A DNA stretch of 19,338 bases from Candidatus Zixiibacteriota bacterium (lineage in GTDB: Bacteria; Zixibacteria; MSB-5A5; GN15; FEB-12): the NCBI GenBank assembly GCA_003641415.1, contig QNAG01000017.1, forward strand, positions 1 through 19,338, in the 5' to 3' direction. Positions 15,938 through 19,338 of this stretch are shown one piece after another. A model generated the notes under the pieces. The model saw only the letters and a list, made by a program, of their open reading frames with translations. It was not told the DNA's origin and did not search any database. Positions within the stretch are counted from its first letter, which is position 1. Every line of letters starts with the position of its first letter. Both the position numbers and the translations under genes were made by a program.

Positions 15938-16381
15938 ATGGACAAACGACTATATCGATCAACTGAGCAGAAGGTTATTGGAGGTGTTTGTGGTGGGTTG
16001 GGAGAGTATCTCAATCTTGACCCCTCACTGATTCGTATCTTCACAGTATTACTGTTTTTCGCCTCTGGTGTAGGAATTTTGGCGTATGTAATCGCCTGGG
16101 TGATTATTCCAAAGCGTCCCTACGATGTTGAGGTGATTCAAACAGAGAGGGAGTCATCATCATGGCACAAATATCTTCCGGGTCTCATCCTGGTTGGTAT
16201 TGGTTTGATACTCCTTATCAGGGAAAGCTGGTACTGGTTTGATTTCCAAATGTTCTGGCCCGGGTTGTTGGTTTTAGCAGGGCTGTTTCTAATTTTTGCC
16301 CGTCGCAAGAATAATGAGGTTGAAGATCCGTTTGAACCGGTTCACGAACATCCAAACAGTAAAAATGGGGGGTCAATATAA
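15938..16381 (+). CDS. PspC domain membrane protein
   Basis: PspC proteins act in membrane-stress responses (phage shock and Lia-type systems). The 147 residues begin MDKRLYRSTEQKVIGGVCGGLGEY..., the classic PspC start (YRS then GGVCGGLGEYL), followed by DPSLIRIFTVLLFFASGVGILAYVIAWVIIP as one or two membrane segments (30-57). A second hydrophobic pair (about 79-118: YLPGLILVGIGLILLI, then FWPGLLVLAGLFLIFA) resembles the LiaF/LiaI-type membrane module also present at the start of the next protein. A GAGGAA Shine-Dalgarno lies 9 nt before the ATG. The stop codon overlaps the next start by one base (TAATG), so the two are translationally coupled. Confidence 0.93.
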   Translation: MDKRLYRSTEQKVIGGVCGGLGEYLNLDPSLIRIFTVLLFFASGVGILAYVIAWVIIPKRPYDVEVIQTERESSSWHKYLPGLILVGIGLILLIRESWYWFDFQMFWPGLLVLAGLFLIFARRKNNEVEDPFEPVHEHPNSKNGGSI

Positions 16382-17280
16382 TGTCTCCAGCAAGGTTTCG
16401 ATGGGGCTTAGTACTGGTATTGCTTGGTGTGTTGCTGCTATTGCAAAACGCTAATATCCTCAACTCGAATTTCTGGGCCGATCTGTTAATCTGGTTTCCT
16501 GTGGTGTTAATAGCTGTAGGAGTGGAAAAGATTTTCGCCAAATCAAAAGTGAAATTTATTTCTTACCTGACATCGGTTGGTCTGTTTGTTGGCGGTTTGG
16601 CGATAGCTTTCGTAGGCAGCTATGGGGGAGAGGAGACCAGTTTCTTTAACCAAACCTCTTTTGAATTTGAATCTGATCCGAACGTCCAACAATTAAATGT
16701 CGTTCTTGATCTGAACGGTACCGATTTGACTATTCGTGATTCTGGTCCTGACCTTGTTTACGGTGAGTTTGACGAATTCACTCGTAAGCCCAGGATTGAC
16801 TCCGACATCGATGGTAAGGTTGCGAATGTGAAACTGGCCAGCCGTTCCGGGAGTTTCCTCGGTGGCGCTATCCATATCAATACCGGAGATCCACAGGATT
16901 GGTCGTTGCGTTTCTCCAGAGATGTCCCTCTTGAGTTAGAATGCAATAGCAGTGAATCGGACTTACACCTGAACATGTCCACGACACCTTTAAGAAGGCT
17001 GAAACTGAATACCGACGATGCCAGGGTATATCTTAAGCTTGGCGATTTATTCCCGTTAGTGGATATCGACATTACGGGGGAAGATTCCGATCTGAGATTG
17101 CGGATTCCTCAAACAGTGGGTGTACGCATTCTTGGTGATGACTACCAATCATACCTGACAAATCTGGGGTTTGTAGAAGATGATGGCCGGTTTGTTACTG
17201 AAGGTTATGATACTACAAAAACCAGGATCGATATCAAACTCGACAATAATCTAGAATCGTTTTCAGTAGATTTCTTTTAA
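16381..17280 (+). CDS. LiaF-like membrane protein with extracytoplasmic beta-rich (toast-rack-like) domain
   Basis: A 299-residue protein with N-terminal membrane segments at about 8-22, 33-50 and 60-79 (RFRWGLVLVLLGVLLLLQNANI is the typical LiaF/DUF5668-type opening). From about residue 85 a beta-strand-rich domain follows, with alternating hydrophobic and polar residues (VQQLNVVLDLNGTDLTIRDS, RLKLNTDDARVYLKLGD, DIDITGEDSDLRLRIP) to the end. This architecture is seen in LiaF-like and toast_rack proteins that negatively regulate or sense envelope stress. The exact role here is inferred from this likeness and from the ECF sigma, anti-sigma and PspC genes just upstream. It starts on the last base of the PspC stop codon. 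A terminator follows at 17309, marking the end of the operon. Confidence 0.87.
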   Translation: MSPARFRWGLVLVLLGVLLLLQNANILNSNFWADLLIWFPVVLIAVGVEKIFAKSKVKFISYLTSVGLFVGGLAIAFVGSYGGEETSFFNQTSFEFESDPNVQQLNVVLDLNGTDLTIRDSGPDLVYGEFDEFTRKPRIDSDIDGKVANVKLASRSGSFLGGAIHINTGDPQDWSLRFSRDVPLELECNSSESDLHLNMSTTPLRRLKLNTDDARVYLKLGDLFPLVDIDITGEDSDLRLRIPQTVGVRILGDDYQSYLTNLGFVEDDGRFVTEGYDTTKTRIDIKLDNNLESFSVDFF

Positions 17281-17308
17281 TAGCAATTGGTATAGCTGCA
17301 CATGTTAG

Positions 17309-17336
17309 GGGCGGTCACGGTTGGCCGTCCTTTGTG
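17309..17336 (+). terminator. intrinsic terminator of the sigma/LiaF operon
   Basis: GGGCGGTC (17309-17316) pairs with GGCCGTCC (17323-17330), eight pairs including two G-T, loop ACGGTT, followed by TTTGTG, a weak U-tract. It lies about 30 nt after the LiaF-like stop codon. Confidence 0.65.
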
Positions 17337-17517
17337 ATCGATGATGACGAAAAAGGCTGCGGTTTACCTTTGTGAGATAAGTCCCCAGTTTGGGGGTAAC
17401 AGGGTGACACACTTAGACTTGTTCGGGGGTGACTTGGTATTTTCAGGCAATCAAGGCTAAACGAGCTTAACCTTCCCACCTAGCCGAATTCGCCCTTGAC
17501 AATCACAAACAATATCC

Positions 17518-17546
17518 TTGACAATTTAATATAAAATAAGTATACA
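17518..17546 (+). promoter_or_regulatory. strong sigma-70-like promoter, plus strand
   Basis: A perfect TTGACA (17518-17523) is followed after 17 nt by TATACA (17541-17546). Predicted start about 17553. No gene begins nearby; the next start codon on this strand with support is at 18128, so the product would be a long leader or a non-coding RNA. The ten bases CCTTGACAAT at the -35 also occur 22 bp upstream (17494-17503). Confidence 0.65.
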
Positions 17547-17821
17547 TATTATGTTGAATAGAAAAATACCGTTAGTAAATAGGTGTTATTCGTAATGTGG
17601 TGCTGTTTATAAAAAAGTTTACTTGTTTACTACGTAGGTTTGTAGGGAATGTGTAGGGTAAAATAAAATTATTCCAGATATTTGGATTCCAAAAAATGTG
17701 TGGGACTTTCAACTTGAAGGGAGGTGGTAACTCACTAGGTTGACAACCAGTGATTATAACAGCAAAACACAAATATCTCTCAAAGTATGTTGGTTATTGG
17801 CAGAAGAATAATGGATACATA

Positions 17822-17982
17822 CTAGCAGGGTGCTAAAAAACTCAGGACGAAAGGCGATATGTCGATTGCTTTACATGACTTGTTATTCCTGCGAAGGCAG
17901 GAATCCATCTCCCCGCTTTCGCGGGGATGACAAACATGTTAGCAAAGGAGCATGAAAGAACACTTTTTTAACAGCCAGCTAG
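17822..17982. mobile_element. 161-bp MITE-like element with terminal inverted repeats
   Basis: The left end ctagcagggtgctaaaaaa (17822-17840) and the reverse complement of the right end (17964-17982) agree at 16 of 19 bases. Between them the two halves remain loosely complementary (GCT-TTACATG against GCT-AACATG), and the centre is the double-hairpin repeat at 17880-17933. It has no open reading frame. I could not identify a target-site duplication. It is non-autonomous if mobile; the partner transposase is not in the window. Confidence 0.6.
17880..17933. repeat. double-hairpin intergenic repeat (nested inside the MITE-like element)
   Basis: ATTCCTGC-GAAG-GCAGGAAT (17885-17904) is followed by CCCCGC-TTTC-GCGGGG (17911-17926). 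The outer arms TTGTTAT (17880-17886) and ATGACAA (17927-17933) pair at 6 of 7 positions, giving a three-way junction. The motif 'attcctgcgaaggcaggaat' is familiar from dispersed intergenic palindromes in many bacterial genomes; copy number in this genome is unknown. Confidence 0.8.
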
Positions 17983-18127
17983 ATCAAATAGTAGGGTGAG
18001 GTATTCGAGACAGGGATATTAACACTCAACTATATTTTAGATATGAAATCCCCATCAGTTTTTCAGCTCTCTAACAGCTAAGAGTGATAAAAACATTAAT
18101 GAATTACAACAACAGGGAGATTTTCTA

Positions 18128-19338
18128 ATGAATTTGTACGCTAAGAAAATTGCATGCTTGTTACTGGTAGCATCAATTGTACTGATTGCTGGTAACGCTT
18201 TTGCTACTGTTGAAGGTGTACGTGTGTCAACACCTGATACATGTTGGTACTCATCCAATTTTATCGATTTACCAGTCCGTATTGAATGGACTGACTGGAG
18301 CAGGTATGATTTCTGCGGTGCAGAGTATTGGGTTCCAGATCCGTATGATTTAGCTCCTTTCACCCCATCTTCTCATCGGTGTGATCGTTTTACGAGCACC
18401 GAAACTGAAATGTGCGGTTTTGAAATGAAACTAACTTTTAACCGTAATATAGTACAGGCGGTTACAGTAACCGGTGCTGATTTAATTCAGCAGTGGCACT
18501 GGCCCGATATCTACTTTGAAATCAACAATACCCAAGGTTGGATCAAAATAGCCGGTGCCAGTGCCAACTGTGCACCTATTAATAATATAACAGATCCACA
18601 AGATCTTGTCAAAGTTGGATTTCTCATTATGGGTAGCCCTTCTGATGATGCTAATCTTCAGATGGAATATTTCAAATACAATGAAGCTGACCCGGATTAT
18701 ATTTACTGGTATAATACTGATTTCGCGGGTCGCCCAGATGCCCGGTCTATCGGCAAATTGGCCGTCTGTGAGGGTTTGTGTCTTAGTGGTGGAATTACAT
18801 ATTGCTCTAATAATTCACCTATTTGTGATGCAGATGTAACTCTTCATTACGTTCCAGATCCATTAGTTGTTCCTCCGCCAGTAGTTGATGACATCACTGT
18901 TCAAACCCGTTGTGAGAACAATTGTGAAGAAGATTGCCGTGGTTCTTACATTCTATGTGATGCTATAGGTACGTATGACTATAGTCTCTCCGTTTGGAAA
19001 GATGATGAATACGATAATGCTGTTACAGCCTTTGACGCTTCAATCGTGCTCAGATATCTTACAAACCAACTCATACTTAATTGTTGTCAGAAATCTGCGG
19101 CTGATGTTTCAGGTGATGGATGTATTTCTTCCATGGATGCGTCACTTATTCTGAAATACGTCGTTCATGATAATGATGCATATCCGTATTTTCCGAAGAA
19201 AAAAGACGACAATACGAACTGGTTATTCTTCTGGGATAGTGATCATTCCGGTTGTCCAGCAGACTATGATTGCTTGTTGCCAATTGAAGAATATGGCTAT
19301 GCCCCTCTTAATTCCCCCCAAACTGATCAGGATTTCCA
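18128..19338 (+). CDS. secreted cohesin-like/dockerin protein, C-terminus beyond window
   Basis: The frame runs open from the ATG at 18128 to the window end (403 codons, no stop), with a GGGAG ribosome binding site upstream. A signal peptide is clear: KK near the N-terminus, LLLVASIVLIAG core, likely cleavage after AFA (residue 26). Residues ~28-235 look like a cohesin-type beta sandwich: GFEMKLTFNRNIVQAVTVTG, then IYFEINNTQGWIKIAGASAN and VKVGFLIMG fit the adhesin/cohesin pattern. Residues ~290-347 form a dockerin-like pair: AVTAFDASIVLRYL (298-311) and DVSGDGCISSMDASLILKYV (326-345), the second with calcium-loop Asp326, Asp330 and Asp337. The first calcium loop is degenerate. It is unusually rich in cysteine, probably as disulfides outside the cell. 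Such proteins act in cell-surface or extracellular complex assembly; the partner is unknown. Confidence 0.82.
   Translation, partial: MNLYAKKIACLLLVASIVLIAGNAFATVEGVRVSTPDTCWYSSNFIDLPVRIEWTDWSRYDFCGAEYWVPDPYDLAPFTPSSHRCDRFTSTETEMCGFEMKLTFNRNIVQAVTVTGADLIQQWHWPDIYFEINNTQGWIKIAGASANCAPINNITDPQDLVKVGFLIMGSPSDDANLQMEYFKYNEADPDYIYWYNTDFAGRPDARSIGKLAVCEGLCLSGGITYCSNNSPICDADVTLHYVPDPLVVPPPVVDDITVQTRCENNCEEDCRGSYILCDAIGTYDYSLSVWKDDEYDNAVTAFDASIVLRYLTNQLILNCCQKSAADVSGDGCISSMDASLILKYVVHDNDAYPYFPKKKDDNTNWLFFWDSDHSGCPADYDCLLPIEEYGYAPLNSPQTDQDF

Larger units (their letters stand above)
17281..18127. other. ~850-nt non-coding region with promoter-like and repeat elements
   Basis: No convincing protein gene. 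From left to right it holds: the operon terminator (17309-17336); a CCCCA-GTT-TGGGG hairpin (17383-17395) and three GGGTRAC copies (17394, 17402, 17427); a tandem CCTTGACAAT with a promoter (17494-17546); a CACT/GGTT hairpin (17733-17752); the MITE-like element (17822-17982); and the GGGAG ribosome binding site of the gene at 18128. A 66-codon minus-strand frame (17572-17772) with a TTG start has a lipobox-like VIITGC but nothing else to support it. Confidence 0.6.

Noticed and set aside
17572..17772. 66-codon minus-strand frame starting like a lipoprotein (VIITGC)
   Set aside because: TTG start, short, no domain; the resemblance to a lipobox rests on a few residues.

Overview
The window is a bacterial chromosome segment of moderate GC with no rRNA, tRNA, CRISPR array or phage genes. 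The gene set combines a B12-dependent (class II) ribonucleotide reductase, Rex, a CIRCE-controlled groESL operon and a secreted cohesin/dockerin-type protein. Together with short intergenic double-hairpin repeats, this suggests an uncultivated lineage of the FCB group, for example Zixibacteria-like bacteria. That placement is inference from protein style, not a proven assignment.

Layout. 1-3794 is on the minus strand: the 5' part of acpS (holo-ACP synthase), a hypothetical protein with a possible roadblock-like C-terminus, and nrdJ. 4065-6270 is on the plus strand: a TauE/SafE permease and a dGTPase-like HD hydrolase. 6411-12024 is on the minus strand: rex, alr, a small VOC protein, an unusually short FAD-binding oxidase-like protein, groEL and groES. 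12598-17280 is on the plus strand: a small RNase H-like protein with no visible catalytic acids, holA (DNA polymerase III delta), an ECF sigma factor overlapping holA, its membrane anti-sigma factor, a PspC protein and a LiaF-like protein. 17281-18127 has no convincing gene but holds a terminator, a strong promoter-like sequence and a 161-bp MITE-like element. From 18128 a secreted cohesin-like/dockerin protein runs off the window end.

Regulation visible in the DNA: a perfect CIRCE operator with a TTGACA/TATATT promoter before groES; a 13/14 Rex operator upstream of rex (autoregulation); and a second, perfect pair of Rex half-sites with a 3-nt spacer inside the 3' end of rex. Intrinsic terminators follow the 645-1334 gene, rex, groEL and the LiaF-like gene.

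How the genes fit together: nrdJ makes deoxynucleotides, the HD hydrolase may trim dNTP pools, and holA loads the replicative clamp. The sigma/anti-sigma/PspC/LiaF block looks like a cell-envelope stress module. I found no clearly new defence or mobile system. The best leads are the Gly-to-Trp change in the GroEL nucleotide-binding loop, the intragenic Rex-like site, the MITE-like element, the hairpin abutting the holA start codon, and the envelope-stress operon attached to holA.
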